DNA from: a virus
DNA: 64,000 nt
Strand: one strand, 5' to 3'
Virus record (IMG/VR): IMGVR_UViG_3300031344_000007
Span: 1-64,000 of that record
Part shown: one piece after another, positions 8,301-16,288 of the stretch
How positions within the stretch are numbered: the stretch's first letter is position 1
Layout: the number at the start of each line of letters is the position of its first letter
The notes under the pieces: model-generated
The model's input: only the letters and a program-made list of their open reading frames with translations
Told to the model about the DNA's origin: nothing
The model's database searches: none
Translations under genes and position numbers: made by a program

Positions 8301-8927
8301 ATTTTCATATTCTTTTTTTAATTTATGACATCTACAATAATTTCCACCCTTTGCTGCCAATCCAACAGAAATTAATGCTTGCCTCATATTAAAATTATAA
8401 TCAATTAATGCCATTAATAACTCTTCATCATTTATTTTACGTTTATTATTTTGTTTGTTTCTTCCTCTCCATGTTGGGGTTAATGAATGACAATTGGGAC
8501 ATAATGCTTCAAGATTTTCTCTTTTATTATTTTGATGATTACCATCAATATGTTCTAATTCTAATGTTATTTTTTCATCAAGCCATTTAGATAATTTACA
8601 TTTATTACATTGTTCGTTTTGTTCTAAAATAACTTTATTTCTTTTACTATCAACCCCCAAATCATTAAAATTTGTATTAAATAATTTATTTTTCCAATAT
8701 TCTTTTCTTTTTTCATTAATTTCTTTCCATTTTTCTTTTGAAAAATTATTAAATCTATTAATTCCAGTAGGTTTTCCTTTTAATTTGTTACTTAATTTTT
8801 CATTAATTTCTTTTCTTTTTTCTTTGGTGCTAAAACTTCTTGCACATTTTGATGAACAAAAATTACCGTTACTATATTTACTATATTTAATAGCATCTTT
8901 ACTTTGACAATTTTTACATTTTTTCAT
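8274..8927 (-). CDS. HNH homing endonuclease
   Basis: 217 aa. An N-terminal CKNCQ...CSSKC zinc finger (residues 4-28) is followed by a basic helical linker. The HNH nuclease (about 105-155) has CNKC, the metal-binding LELEHIDGNHQNN core and CPNCHS, and a helix-turn-helix-like tail follows. Free-standing HNH enzymes of this type spread by cutting cognate alleles. The gene sits between two tRNA-Lys genes, and its last nine codons lie inside the tRNA-Lys(CTT) gene, so the insertion left the tRNA intact. It has its own GTATTTATA motif 16 bp upstream. Confidence 0.88.
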   Translation of the reverse strand: MKKCKNCQSKDAIKYSKYSNGNFCSSKCARSFSTKEKRKEINEKLSNKLKGKPTGINRFNNFSKEKWKEINEKRKEYWKNKLFNTNFNDLGVDSKRNKVILEQNEQCNKCKLSKWLDEKITLELEHIDGNHQNNKRENLEALCPNCHSLTPTWRGRNKQNNKRKINDEELLMALIDYNFNMRQALISVGLAAKGGNYCRCHKLKKEYENTFVAQLVE

Positions 8928-8942
8928 TTCGAACTATTTTAA

Positions 8943-8951
8943 TATAAATAC
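8943..8951 (-). promoter_or_regulatory. GTATTTATA motif upstream of the HNH gene
   Basis: Perfect motif on the minus strand. The endonuclease therefore probably has its own transcription signal inside operon 2. Confidence 0.5.
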
Positions 8952-8979
8952 ATAATAAATTAAAATAGTTCGAATTTTG

Positions 8980-9052
8980 TCTCCCCGCTTGGAATCGAAC
9001 CAAGCCCTTCGGTTTAAAAGACCGAAGCAATACACCTGTTTGCTACGAGGAG
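8980..9052 (-). tRNA. tRNA-Lys(TTT)
   Basis: Acceptor CTCCTCG/CGGGGAG with A73, D-stem GCA/TGC, anticodon stem TCGGT/ACCGA, loop CTTTTAA (TTT), T-arm CTTGG-TTCGATT-CCAAG. It reads AAA, complementing tRNA-Lys(CTT). Confidence 0.93.
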
Positions 9053-9063
9053 AAATTATAAAG

Positions 9064-9148
9064 TGAGAGTGGTAGGATTCGAACCTACTGAGTATCATAG
9101 TGCGGGATTTACAGTCCCGTGCCCATCCACCATCTGAGCAGCACTCCC
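9064..9148 (-). tRNA. tRNA-Tyr(GTA)
   Basis: Class II tRNA with acceptor GGGAGTG/CACTCTC, A73, anticodon stem CGGGA/TCCCG, loop CTGTAAA (GTA) and T-arm GTAGG-TTCGAAT-CCTAC. First tRNA of operon 2. Confidence 0.95.
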
Positions 9149-9169
9149 ATGACATATATTAAAAGCAAA

Positions 9170-9254
9170 AAACCCGAAACTTTCGAATCGGGTTTATGTT
9201 ATTTATACTTTGTAATTTATTAGCATTGTATTTTGAACACAGCATTCCCGATTC
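9170..9254 (-). promoter_or_regulatory. attenuator of tRNA operon 2
   Basis: Terminator hairpin AAACCCGA/TCGGGTTT (9170-9195) with a T run. GAATCGGG inside the leader ORF (9247-9254) pairs perfectly with CCCGATTC (9185-9192), which includes most of the terminator's 5' arm. The two pairings exclude each other. Confidence 0.8.
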
Positions 9255-9312
9255 TCATAAGTTGTTTCTTATAAGATTTTTTACCGTAATAATATGTTCC
9301 AAATGTAAACAT
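9220..9312 (-). CDS. leader peptide of tRNA operon 2 (Tyr/Lys rich)
   Basis: A 30-codon frame between the promoter and the attenuator. It has three consecutive Tyr codons plus a fourth, and five Lys codons using both AAA and AAG. Operon 2 encodes exactly tRNA-Tyr, tRNA-Lys(TTT) and tRNA-Lys(CTT). The antiterminator strand lies in the ATC-GGG-AAT codons near residue 21. Function as a translation sensor is inferred. Confidence 0.78.
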   Translation of the reverse strand: MFTFGTYYYGKKSYKKQLMRIGNAVFKIQC

Positions 9313-9348
9313 TGCTTTATTTTTTATTTTAATTATTAATTTCTTTTG

Positions 9349-9380
9349 CAAATGTATATCATAAATACGAATAAAACAAA
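9349..9380 (-). promoter_or_regulatory. Bacteroidota-type promoter of tRNA operon 2
   Basis: TTTG (9377-9380), 20 bp, TACATTTG (9349-9356) on the minus strand, 37 bp before the leader ORF. A GTATTTATG sequence lies in the spacer. Confidence 0.8.
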
Positions 9381-9423
9381 TAAATGTTACAAAAAATTAA
9401 ATTATTTTAAATTAATGTGTGAT

Positions 9424-10692
9424 TTATGAAATTTGTATTGCTTCTCTCATTATTTTAATTTCTTGTTGTTTAATATAATTACCTAAATTAGAAGCAAATA
9501 TCCAACCCGACCTTTCAAATGGAGTTTTACCACCGTTATAAATAAAATGAATTTTAAATTTTAGTTTTTTATTATCTTCTTCATTTTCGTCATATTTAAA
9601 TTCGGTGATATTAATTGTTTTATCTTGTTGTTTATATGTAGCAATTATTCCTTTCTTATTAACAGGTGTAAATTTATATTTAGAAATATATTCTTGTAAT
9701 TCTGTATATCCTTTAACAAGTCCATAATAATCACTATCAGGGTCATCAAATCCATTAATAATATCAACTAATTTATCATCAATTGCTTGATTAAGTTCAG
9801 TTAAATCCATATTATTATATGCCGTTTCATAAATATTTTCATAATTAATATCATTTTTCGTTCCCAAATTATCTAAAAATTGGTCAAAAGTTGAAATGTT
9901 TTTAAAATTATTTTTATATATAAAAGGTAATAATTTATCAATCATAAATTCAGTTTCATCATTATTAATTTTCAATGGAAATGTTTCTAATTGTTCTTCT
10001 GCTGCAGTTATATTGGCATTGTCAAATGCTTCACCATATTCAGATAAATAAATTTCATTAATTATATTTAATTTATGCTCATCTAAAAAATCTGAGAGAT
10101 TACCTTCTTTCTGAAATCCAGATATTGTTTCATCATCTGCTCCCATCATTTTAGCAATTTCATTTATTTTTGACATATTATTATTAGATAATGTACGTTG
10201 CATATATAATAACTTATCAGAATCTGCATATCCATTACCATAATATCCACCAGCAGTTGAGGTAACATTTTCGTAATTATCACCTAAATTAAGTATGTTA
10301 ATAACATTATCTTTATCTACTTTAATTGTAAAATAATCATTTTGAAAATAAATTCCTCTTCCATTTTCTTTATAAAAATTACTATTTGTAATAAAATTTT
10401 CTAATTCTTTAAAATTATCGCCATGTTCATAATTTAGAAGTATTTTTAAAAATCCGGTACTTTCTTTATTATATGCATCCAGTATTGGTGTGATATATTG
10501 TTGAACTTTAGGATTTGTAGTATAAATTTCATAAACATCACCAATACTTAATTTACTAAAATCCATAATTTTATTTTCCAATGCATATTTACTATATTCA
10601 TACGGTAAATATTTATATCTTAGCTTATGGCTTGCAGCTATTGCCCTTTTACGATAATATGTGTCAATTAGTGACTTTTGTGCTTTATCCAT
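9424..10692 (-). CDS. hypothetical protein, 422 aa
   Basis: I do not recognise a family. The N-terminus (RKRAIAASHKLRYKYLPYEYSKYA) is basic and helical; the rest is acidic, Asn-rich and predicted mixed alpha/beta, without a signal peptide, membrane segment or Cys clusters. It follows the 349-aa gene with a 9-bp gap on the same strand and probably shares its transcript. The partner carries a prohead-type N-terminal signal, so both may be virion proteins. No enzymatic motif is visible. Confidence 0.7.
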   Translation of the reverse strand: MDKAQKSLIDTYYRKRAIAASHKLRYKYLPYEYSKYALENKIMDFSKLSIGDVYEIYTTNPKVQQYITPILDAYNKESTGFLKILLNYEHGDNFKELENFITNSNFYKENGRGIYFQNDYFTIKVDKDNVINILNLGDNYENVTSTAGGYYGNGYADSDKLLYMQRTLSNNNMSKINEIAKMMGADDETISGFQKEGNLSDFLDEHKLNIINEIYLSEYGEAFDNANITAAEEQLETFPLKINNDETEFMIDKLLPFIYKNNFKNISTFDQFLDNLGTKNDINYENIYETAYNNMDLTELNQAIDDKLVDIINGFDDPDSDYYGLVKGYTELQEYISKYKFTPVNKKGIIATYKQQDKTINITEFKYDENEEDNKKLKFKIHFIYNGGKTPFERSGWIFASNLGNYIKQQEIKIMREAIQIS

Positions 10693-10701
10693 AAAAAAAT
10701 A

Positions 10702-11751
10702 TTAAACCTCTTCATTTATTAATACATTAAATTGTTTTTCTGGTATTGGTTGTCCAGTATCAAGATATTGATGAAGTAAATGAAATCCACCCTTATCATT
10801 TTTATATTGCCATAAATATTCAAATTGTTCATCACCAAGTAATTGTCCACGTCCAATATATTTTGATTTTTCTTCAAATGTAAGTTTTTTGAACCAATCT
10901 AAATTATGATTTTTTGTACCCAAATTTGCTGTTTCTTTTTCTTCTTCAGGTGTTTTTGGTTTATTAACAAATAATTTATTTATTGGAACACCTTTAGTTT
11001 TTAAATATCTTAAATAAGCATTAGTATTGTTTGCATATTTTGCAATATTACCAGTACTATTACTAGCATCAGTTAATTCAATTCCTCTATCAGTAGCATC
11101 AACAACAACAATATGTAACGGATTACTTAAATCATAATTACCATCAATAACATAATAAAATGTACTTGTTTTAGTATCTCGATAACTTTGCCACATGGTA
11201 TTTGCTGGTTGCCCAATACAAAAACCATAATGTTGTCCTGTAAGTGCACCAGTAGTATAATGAATACATTTACCAACATCATTACCATCATAAATTTTAA
11301 TATTATTACCTTCCCATATTGGTGGTTCATTAGTATCTACATTAATTTTACCTTTCCATTGTTCATGACCTTTAGACATAAATTCTAAACCATGAATAAA
11401 TTCAGCAAACTTTAAATAATTTGAAAAAGTTTTATTATTGATGATATATCTTGTATCTGATATTTGTGGTGTGGTAATTTTATTTGTATTAAGTAATTCA
11501 GATATTGTTGTAAATAAATGTAGCATATCATTTAATCCTCTATCACCAACTTCAAGATATGCTTTAGACATGATTGGAATAAGCACTTGATTTTTTGACC
11601 TATCAATACCTCGAAATTTAATTATTAAATTATTAATGTTATTATCTGCAATTCCACCTTTTTTTAATATAGCAATTGCTTGTTGTTCTGTTTGCTTAGA
11701 TTCCGTTAAATAATTTTTAACTTCTTCTCGTATGATTTCAATTATATTCAT
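10702..11751 (-). CDS. hypothetical protein with putative capsid-targeting N-terminus
   Basis: 349 aa, no family recognised with confidence. The first 17 residues form an amphipathic helix ending in NYLTE, which fits the (L/I)-x-E cleavage rule of T4-type prohead proteases and resembles the N-termini at 14186 and 33825. A central block around HYTTGALTGQHYGFCIGQP (about residues 163-181) and SYRDTKTSTFYYVID looks like a folded enzyme-like or ADP-ribosyltransferase-like core, but catalytic residues cannot be assigned. Packaging in the head and injection with the DNA is a guess from the N-terminus. Confidence 0.65.
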   Translation of the reverse strand: MNIIEIIREEVKNYLTESKQTEQQAIAILKKGGIADNNINNLIIKFRGIDRSKNQVLIPIMSKAYLEVGDRGLNDMLHLFTTISELLNTNKITTPQISDTRYIINNKTFSNYLKFAEFIHGLEFMSKGHEQWKGKINVDTNEPPIWEGNNIKIYDGNDVGKCIHYTTGALTGQHYGFCIGQPANTMWQSYRDTKTSTFYYVIDGNYDLSNPLHIVVVDATDRGIELTDASNSTGNIAKYANNTNAYLRYLKTKGVPINKLFVNKPKTPEEEKETANLGTKNHNLDWFKKLTFEEKSKYIGRGQLLGDEQFEYLWQYKNDKGGFHLLHQYLDTGQPIPEKQFNVLINEEV

Positions 11752-11785
11752 GATTATATAATTAATCTATTTAATAACATTTTTT

Positions 11786-11794
11786 TATAAATAC
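11786..11794 (-). promoter_or_regulatory. GTATTTATA motif upstream of the 349-aa gene
   Basis: Perfect motif directly after the T run of the preceding terminator, 34 bp before the start codon. Confidence 0.6.
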
Positions 11795-11797
11795 AAA

Positions 11798-11823
11798 AAA
11801 AGCGAAGAAAATTCTTCGCTTTT
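11798..11823 (-). terminator. terminator after the RNA ligase operon
   Basis: AAAAGCGAAGAA/TTCTTCGCTTTT hairpin followed by a T run on the minus strand. It separates the ligase/Mom operon from the two genes downstream. Confidence 0.85.
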
Positions 11824-11848
11824 AAATACTATGACAATATAAAATGAA

Positions 11849-12943
11849 TTAATTATTTTCCAAACTATTTTCTGTATTTCGAGAAAACGGTTTCGAAAAT
11901 ACTGGTCGTATTTGCTTCCATATAATATTATTATAATTTTTTTTATCATATAATTGAAATAATATTGAGCGATATTCTGATTTTATTGATTCCATAGCAA
12001 ATGCTTTACGGTCAGTAATTCCATTAACATGGTAAATTCTTACAAATTCTTTTAATGATTTTCTTTCGATTTCATTGAAATTCAATTGTAATTCTTTAAT
12101 TGTTTTATTCAACCAACCCAAAAATTCATCAGGAACTTTATCAAGTAAAGCATCAAAATCATAATTATTCATCAAATGTTCCCAAACAGTTAGATTTGAA
12201 ACATTAGTTAAAATACCATGTAATCTAACATATTCTGCAAATTTAACTTTTACTCTGAATCCATCTTTGAATTTCACAACGAATCCTTCTCGGTTTTCTT
12301 CTTCAAGTTTTTGTAAATCTTTAAGATTTTTAATATTATTTATATTGTATTTCTTAACGATTGTAAAATACTTTGAATAAGTAGATACAATATCGTCATA
12401 GCATATTTCATCACCAGTTTTTGTATTAATTATGGTAAGTAATACAAGTTCTCTTCTATCACCATAATCAACAACAATGCGGTTTTCAGGTGCTAAGTAT
12501 TCTAAAACATACGTAAAATTCTTATTTAAATTATCATAAACAGAATTATTAATTAATTTTTTTGCCTCAATTGCTTGTTCAGAAATAAATGAACCTCTAC
12601 TAGCTACAATCCACTCCATACGTGGAATATAATAAAAAATTTCTATATAACTACCATCAATTTTTTCCAATATCTCAAATTCTTGTGACATATCAATTTC
12701 TGAAGGGTCATGTTCTTCATAGTTCTTGAATTTTTTTATACACCTAGCTAAAATATTACCTTCTGCATCAATAACCAATCCTCTACAAGAACTGGTATAT
12801 AAATCCCAAAATTTTTTGAATTGAACTTTAGGTGAATAATTTAATATCCAAATCTCATATTCTGGATGTTTATTTGCAATTATGAGATTGTTGTCAACAT
12901 AACTTTTTAATACATTCCAATCAATTTTTTCTAATATTTCCAT
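11849..12943 (-). CDS. rnlA: RNA ligase, T4 Rnl1 family
   Basis: 364 aa, close to the 374 aa of T4 Rnl1. It seals 5'-phosphate and 3'-hydroxyl RNA ends via a lysyl-AMP intermediate. The nucleotidyltransferase motifs are in order: motif I EKIDGS with the adenylated Lys near 94, the LEYLAPENRIVVDY region near 172 (motif III/IIIa as in Rnl1), REGFVVKF near 243 (motif IV) and VKVKF near 254 (motif V). In T4 the enzyme repairs host-cleaved tRNA. It lies amid tRNA operons and a cyclic-phosphate-processing protein, which supports a tRNA-repair role. The start is 1 bp after the stop of the Mom-like gene, so they are co-translated. Confidence 0.9.
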   Translation of the reverse strand: MEILEKIDWNVLKSYVDNNLIIANKHPEYEIWILNYSPKVQFKKFWDLYTSSCRGLVIDAEGNILARCIKKFKNYEEHDPSEIDMSQEFEILEKIDGSYIEIFYYIPRMEWIVASRGSFISEQAIEAKKLINNSVYDNLNKNFTYVLEYLAPENRIVVDYGDRRELVLLTIINTKTGDEICYDDIVSTYSKYFTIVKKYNINNIKNLKDLQKLEEENREGFVVKFKDGFRVKVKFAEYVRLHGILTNVSNLTVWEHLMNNYDFDALLDKVPDEFLGWLNKTIKELQLNFNEIERKSLKEFVRIYHVNGITDRKAFAMESIKSEYRSILFQLYDKKNYNNIIWKQIRPVFSKPFSRNTENSLENN

Positions 12944-12944
12944 A

Positions 12945-13814
12945 TTAATTTCCTCTTTCTTTTGGATATTGAAAGATTTTGTTTCTTTCTATAAATATTT
13001 TTCTCAATTTTTTTGTTTCAGTATTATTCATACCTAATACATATGCATATTTATGTTTAGGTTTCATTTCTCTACTTTCACAAGATAATAAATATTCTTT
13101 TGAAAGTTTTCTTATTTGTAATGCAATTTCTTCTGGCATTTTATCAAACATTACACTATCACCATTTTGCCATTCGTCATGCCAAATGATTTCATTTTCT
13201 TTTGCAAGTCTTTTATAGACTGACCTCGCTCGAAAATATCTATCAGATACCCATCTTCCAGTTTCAATTTTATATTGATTTTTTGCACCAGATTTTTTAC
13301 CTAAATAATAAAAATTACATGCTTGATAAATTGTACCTAATTCTTTTGCTTCAACATCTGAATAAGCAACAAATAAACGATATTGTGTATTTTTTACCAT
13401 CCAATTAATTGTAAACATAATTAAAGAACTTCCTAAATTTTTTGGTGACCAACTGATACAAGCACCTCTACTTATTAATCTTTCAATTTTTTTTGTATCT
13501 TCTCCTAATAATTTTGAAAATACACTTGGCATATCAATAATTACTACACCAGCCAAAATTCCTTTATATCTTGCTGTAAATATGTGTGTTGGGTATAAAC
13601 TTACTCTTTGCAACCATTCATGTCTTTCAATAAATTTTTTAATTTCATCAAAACATGTTTTCTTATCTTCATTCTGAAAAACAAAATCACCAACTTTTAA
13701 TTTTTTTGCTTCATCAATAGTTATATTCGCTTGCTTTAAATCATTGGTCAAATTATTTAACCTGATATCATATTGCCAACAATGTTGTTGATTATAATTA
13801 TTAATCATTTCCAA
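12945..13814 (-). CDS. Mom-like DNA modification protein (GNAT fold)
   Basis: 289 aa. Residues about 110-180 carry the signature I associate with the Mom family: SRGACISW, SLIMFTINWMV, then AYSDVEAKELGTIYQACNFYYLG. Mu Mom converts adenine in DNA to N6-carbamoylmethyladenine and protects it from host restriction enzymes; it has an acetyltransferase-like fold. The N-terminal 100 residues contain a GNAT-like strand pair. It overlaps the upstream 101-aa gene by 14 bp and is followed after 1 bp by the RNA ligase. Modification chemistry is inferred from the family only. Confidence 0.72.
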   Translation of the reverse strand: MEMINNYNQQHCWQYDIRLNNLTNDLKQANITIDEAKKLKVGDFVFQNEDKKTCFDEIKKFIERHEWLQRVSLYPTHIFTARYKGILAGVVIIDMPSVFSKLLGEDTKKIERLISRGACISWSPKNLGSSLIMFTINWMVKNTQYRLFVAYSDVEAKELGTIYQACNFYYLGKKSGAKNQYKIETGRWVSDRYFRARSVYKRLAKENEIIWHDEWQNGDSVMFDKMPEEIALQIRKLSKEYLLSCESREMKPKHKYAYVLGMNNTETKKLRKIFIERNKIFQYPKERGN

Positions 13815-14106
13815 TAATTTTAATTTTTTTTGCTAAAAACCATTTACCACCTTGATGTATTGGTCTATTAAATTCTGAATATTCTTTCATTTCAACTTTA
13901 AGCCAAATTCTATTTTTATTACTTAAATGCGGTGCTTCTGGTTTTTCAGTACAATGCCAAAATGGTCGTACTTTATATCCTTTAGTCGGATAACAATTTG
14001 CTTCTAGCCATGCATTTCTTTTTAATTGTTCCGATTTATTAATAAAAAGTGATGTTATTTCACCAGATTTTAATTCTCTAAATAATTTATACGCAATTTT
14101 TGACAT
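13801..14106 (-). CDS. hypothetical protein, 101 aa
   Basis: A basic, Trp-rich small protein without recognised domain, signal peptide or membrane segment. It starts the operon 13801-14106 / Mom-like / RNA ligase and overlaps the Mom-like gene by 14 bp, so translation is coupled. An accessory role in base modification would fit the arrangement but is not shown. Confidence 0.65.
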   Translation of the reverse strand: MSKIAYKLFRELKSGEITSLFINKSEQLKRNAWLEANCYPTKGYKVRPFWHCTEKPEAPHLSNKNRIWLKVEMKEYSEFNRPIHQGGKWFLAKKIKIIGND

Positions 14107-14138
14107 AATGTTACAAATTTATTTGTTTTTAATATATG

Positions 14139-14146
14139 CAAATATA
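14139..14146 (-). promoter_or_regulatory. TATATTTG box upstream of the Mom/ligase operon
   Basis: A TAnnTTTG -7 element on the minus strand 33 bp before the start codon. The -33 box is weak, so this is a tentative host-type promoter. Confidence 0.4.
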
Positions 14147-14169
14147 TAAAAAAATTAAAGAATCACAGA

Positions 14170-14178
14170 GTATTTATA
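14170..14178 (+). promoter_or_regulatory. GTATTTATA motif upstream of 14186
   Basis: Perfect motif only 7 bp before the ATG at 14186. If it is a promoter, the message is nearly leaderless or starts at a later ATG (14192). Confidence 0.55.
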
Positions 14179-14185
14179 TAAAATT

Positions 14186-14632
14186 ATGTTTATGGGTGGT
14201 TTAAATATTAATAACTTCATTAAAAAAGAGGTGCAAAATTTTCTAAATGAAGCATCAGTTGTAAAAGATAATAGATTTCATTTCAATCAAAGATTAAATA
14301 ATTCTTCATTTTCTAATTATGATACATTTACTTCAGAATTTGATGCAAATATTATTGAAAGTGACATTGTTATAACATGGATAGTTTTATTTTGGTTAAA
14401 TGATATGGGAATTGAAAATTTTGTAATAGAAGTGGAAAAAGCAGAAGGAACATTTACAATTGAAATGCGTGATAAACATAGTGATGAAATAAAACAAAAT
14501 ACACCAAAAAATATTAATGACTTTAATTGGAAATTTGTTATTGATGATGCTGTTTTACAAAAAAGCGGTTCGTTATATATTTCAGGATTAGAATTTGATT
14601 TTAAATCACAAATTTGTAAATTAAAATTTTAA
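14186..14632 (+). CDS. hypothetical protein with putative capsid-targeting N-terminus
   Basis: 148 aa. The first 22 residues (amphipathic helix ending NFLNE before ASV) match the pattern of T4 internal head proteins that are cleaved after (L/I)-x-E by the prohead protease. The rest is an acidic alpha/beta protein with no motif I recognise. Followed after 19 bp by a membrane protein gene on the same strand. Confidence 0.65.
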   Translation: MFMGGLNINNFIKKEVQNFLNEASVVKDNRFHFNQRLNNSSFSNYDTFTSEFDANIIESDIVITWIVLFWLNDMGIENFVIEVEKAEGTFTIEMRDKHSDEIKQNTPKNINDFNWKFVIDDAVLQKSGSLYISGLEFDFKSQICKLKF

Positions 14633-14651
14633 ATAAAAAAATATAATTATT

Positions 14652-14903
14652 ATGAAAAAAATTTGGGAAGAAATTAAAGCATGGTTCATTACAAAATGGA
14701 CCGCATTAAAAGCATGGTTCATTGCAAAACCATTGGCTTGGATTAAAAAAAATTGGTTTATGATTGTCAATTACATAGTAATAGTATTGGCATACAATAA
14801 TATTTATGGTAAAACTAATGCCGAATTTGCTGAAGTTTTATTAGGACTTTGGATATTTACATCTGTTGCATATGCTGGATGGAAACTGTTTATAAAAAAA
14901 TAA
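14652..14903 (+). CDS. small membrane protein, 83 aa
   Basis: A Trp/Lys-rich amphipathic N-terminus with a repeated KAWFI element is followed by two hydrophobic segments (about residues 34-52 and 58-76). No signal peptidase site. It could be a holin-like or superinfection-related membrane protein, but no lysis gene lies beside it. Confidence 0.6.
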   Translation: MKKIWEEIKAWFITKWTALKAWFIAKPLAWIKKNWFMIVNYIVIVLAYNNIYGKTNAEFAEVLLGLWIFTSVAYAGWKLFIKK

Positions 14904-14947
14904 ACATGTTGGAATTCTAAATCTGTTATTGATAATGTTTTTATTCG

Positions 14948-15018
14948 TAGCGATAATAAGAATCGAACTTATATGTCCTCCTTATGAGAGAGTTATCCTA
15001 CCATTGAATGATATCGCT
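14948..15018 (-). tRNA. tRNA with CAT anticodon (Met or lysidine-Ile)
   Basis: Acceptor AGCGATA/TATCGCT with A73, D-stem ATTC/GGAT, anticodon loop CTCATAA (CAT), T-arm ATAAG-TTCGATT-CTTAT. There is no run of three G-C pairs in the anticodon stem and no 1-72 mismatch, so it is not an initiator. Elongator Met and Ile(k2CAU) cannot be separated by eye. Confidence 0.85.
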
Positions 15019-15021
15019 ATA

Positions 15022-15351
15022 TTATGTTGAGAATTTAATCTCAACATAAGTTCTTTTGTGTCCAATTCTATGTTCTTCAACAATTTTAATTGGTTTTCGC
15101 ATCCATTGTTTTTTATTTTTAGAAACCAATTTCCAGTTTGGAAATCTTGTATTAGTTCCTTTTCTTTTACCATGACAAGTTTCCATATCATCGTAAATAA
15201 TTCCGCCATACCATTTTTTATCATTGTTTTCATTTTGATGATAACCACAGTATGAACAATGAATTTTTCCTGTTTGTTCAAGATGCAATTTATATGCACG
15301 ATTGAATTCACCACGATTTGTGGTTGTTTTAACTAAATTTTTACTTCCCAT
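15022..15351 (-). CDS. hypothetical small protein with CxxC
   Basis: 109 aa, basic, with one CSYCGYH zinc-knuckle-like motif near residue 32 and a His/Cys further on. The hairpin at 15356-15381 ends 4 bp before the ATG. Ends 3 bp before the tRNA with CAT anticodon. Function unknown. Confidence 0.6.
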   Translation of the reverse strand: MGSKNLVKTTTNRGEFNRAYKLHLEQTGKIHCSYCGYHQNENNDKKWYGGIIYDDMETCHGKRKGTNTRFPNWKLVSKNKKQWMRKPIKIVEEHRIGHKRTYVEIKFST

Positions 15352-15355
15352 TTTT

Positions 15356-15381
15356 CTTGTTACGCTTTAGTGCGTTACAAG
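15356..15381 (-). other. 10-bp hairpin next to a start codon
   Basis: CTTGTAACGC/GCGTAACAAG with one internal mismatch, directly upstream of the ATG at 15351. There is no T run, so a translational or processing role is more likely than termination. Confidence 0.5.
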
Positions 15382-15405
15382 AATTCAAAATTTTTTTTCA
15401 TAATT

Positions 15406-15570
15406 TTATATTTTTGAGATTATATCTTTATGTTCTTTTAATGACCATTCAATACTTTTAAATGTTAATTCCATTATTTCAGGATTAGCTAAATCAATTT
15501 CAGATTCATCAATTTCATCTTCATAATTTTTGAATCTTATTTTACTATTTTTTCTTAATCCAAAATTCAT
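15406..15570 (-). CDS. hypothetical protein, 54 aa
   Basis: A short acidic protein; its ATG lies 2 bp after the stop of the protease-like gene, so translation is probably coupled. No motif recognised. Confidence 0.5.
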   Translation of the reverse strand: MNFGLRKNSKIRFKNYEDEIDESEIDLANPEIMELTFKSIEWSLKEHKDIISKI

Positions 15571-15572
15571 TG

Positions 15573-16061
15573 TTATTCGCTTTTAATTATTACTGATTTA
15601 GTATATTTTTTATCATTCCATTCATCATGCCAACGATTATTAAATTGGTCAAATGTAAATAATTTAATTCCACCAATATATGGGTCATAAATAAATACTC
15701 GAAAATCATCGAAACCAAATACAATACAGTAATGTCCATGACTCCAAGTATTTTTCCAAGATTTTCTATATTCTTTTCTTGCTTGTAAAAGAACAATTAC
15801 TGGTTTTTTATTGTTTATTTGATTTTTTAAATATCTTATATTTTTATGTTCTTCTAATTTGGTTTCTAAACCAAATTTTTTTAGTAAAGTAACTAATTTT
15901 TCTGGACATAATCCATCAATTGGTGAAATCTTTGATATCTTTAAAAGTGTATTATAATCAACTTTTATTTTAGAATGTTTTAAGTGTGACCATGCTACTG
16001 CAAGACTACAATCAAAATCATAATTCTGTTCACGCATGGGAATTTGTAATATCATGTACAT
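15573..16061 (-). CDS. C39-like cysteine peptidase
   Basis: 163 aa from the Met at 16061; longer readings would run into the tRNA-Leu gene. DFDCSLAVAW near residue 16 (nucleophile Cys), HGHYCIVFGF near 108 (His) and YDPYIGG near 126 (Asp) match the papain-like C39 peptidase core found in bacteriocin exporters and in free-standing bacterial proteins. It lacks a signal peptide, so it should act in the host cytoplasm. Substrate unknown; candidates are host or toxin proteins, or phage precursor processing. Confidence 0.68.
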   Translation of the reverse strand: MYMILQIPMREQNYDFDCSLAVAWSHLKHSKIKVDYNTLLKISKISPIDGLCPEKLVTLLKKFGLETKLEEHKNIRYLKNQINNKKPVIVLLQARKEYRKSWKNTWSHGHYCIVFGFDDFRVFIYDPYIGGIKLFTFDQFNNRWHDEWNDKKYTKSVIIKSE

Positions 16062-16079
16062 AAAATTTCCCTCTATTTG

Positions 16080-16162
16080 TTTCCTTGGTGGGAGTCGAAC
16101 CCACACGCCCGAAGGCACTCGCTTTTGGGGAGAGCATGTGCTGCCAATTTCATCACAAGGAA
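16080..16162 (-). tRNA. tRNA-Leu(CAA)
   Basis: Class II tRNA with acceptor TTCCTTG/CAAGGAA and A73, anticodon stem CTCTC/GCGAG with one mismatch, loop CCCAAAA (CAA with C33), variable arm with a TTCG loop. It reads TTG. Confidence 0.85.
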
Positions 16163-16163
16163 A

Positions 16164-16280
16164 TTATACTTTTTTCTTTATAATTCGTCTATAGTTTATT
16201 TTTTTCCTTTCAGTTATTTTAACCGATTTTCCACATCCACAATCATCTTCTTTTTGAAGTGGTTTTCTAATATTTGTCAT
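16164..16280 (-). CDS. hypothetical protein, 38 aa
   Basis: A Lys/Arg-rich micro-protein with one CGC cluster, starting 8 bp downstream of a perfect GTATTTATA motif and ending just before tRNA-Leu(CAA). It may be a true small gene or a leader for the tRNA; no attenuator hairpin is seen here. Confidence 0.45.
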   Translation of the reverse strand: MTNIRKPLQKEDDCGCGKSVKITERKKINYRRIIKKKV

Positions 16281-16288
16281 AATTTTAA

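Noticed and set aside
16077-16118. Longer N-terminus for the C39-like peptidase.
   Set aside because: The extension would be encoded by the tRNA-Leu(CAA) gene; the Met at 16061 is the better start.
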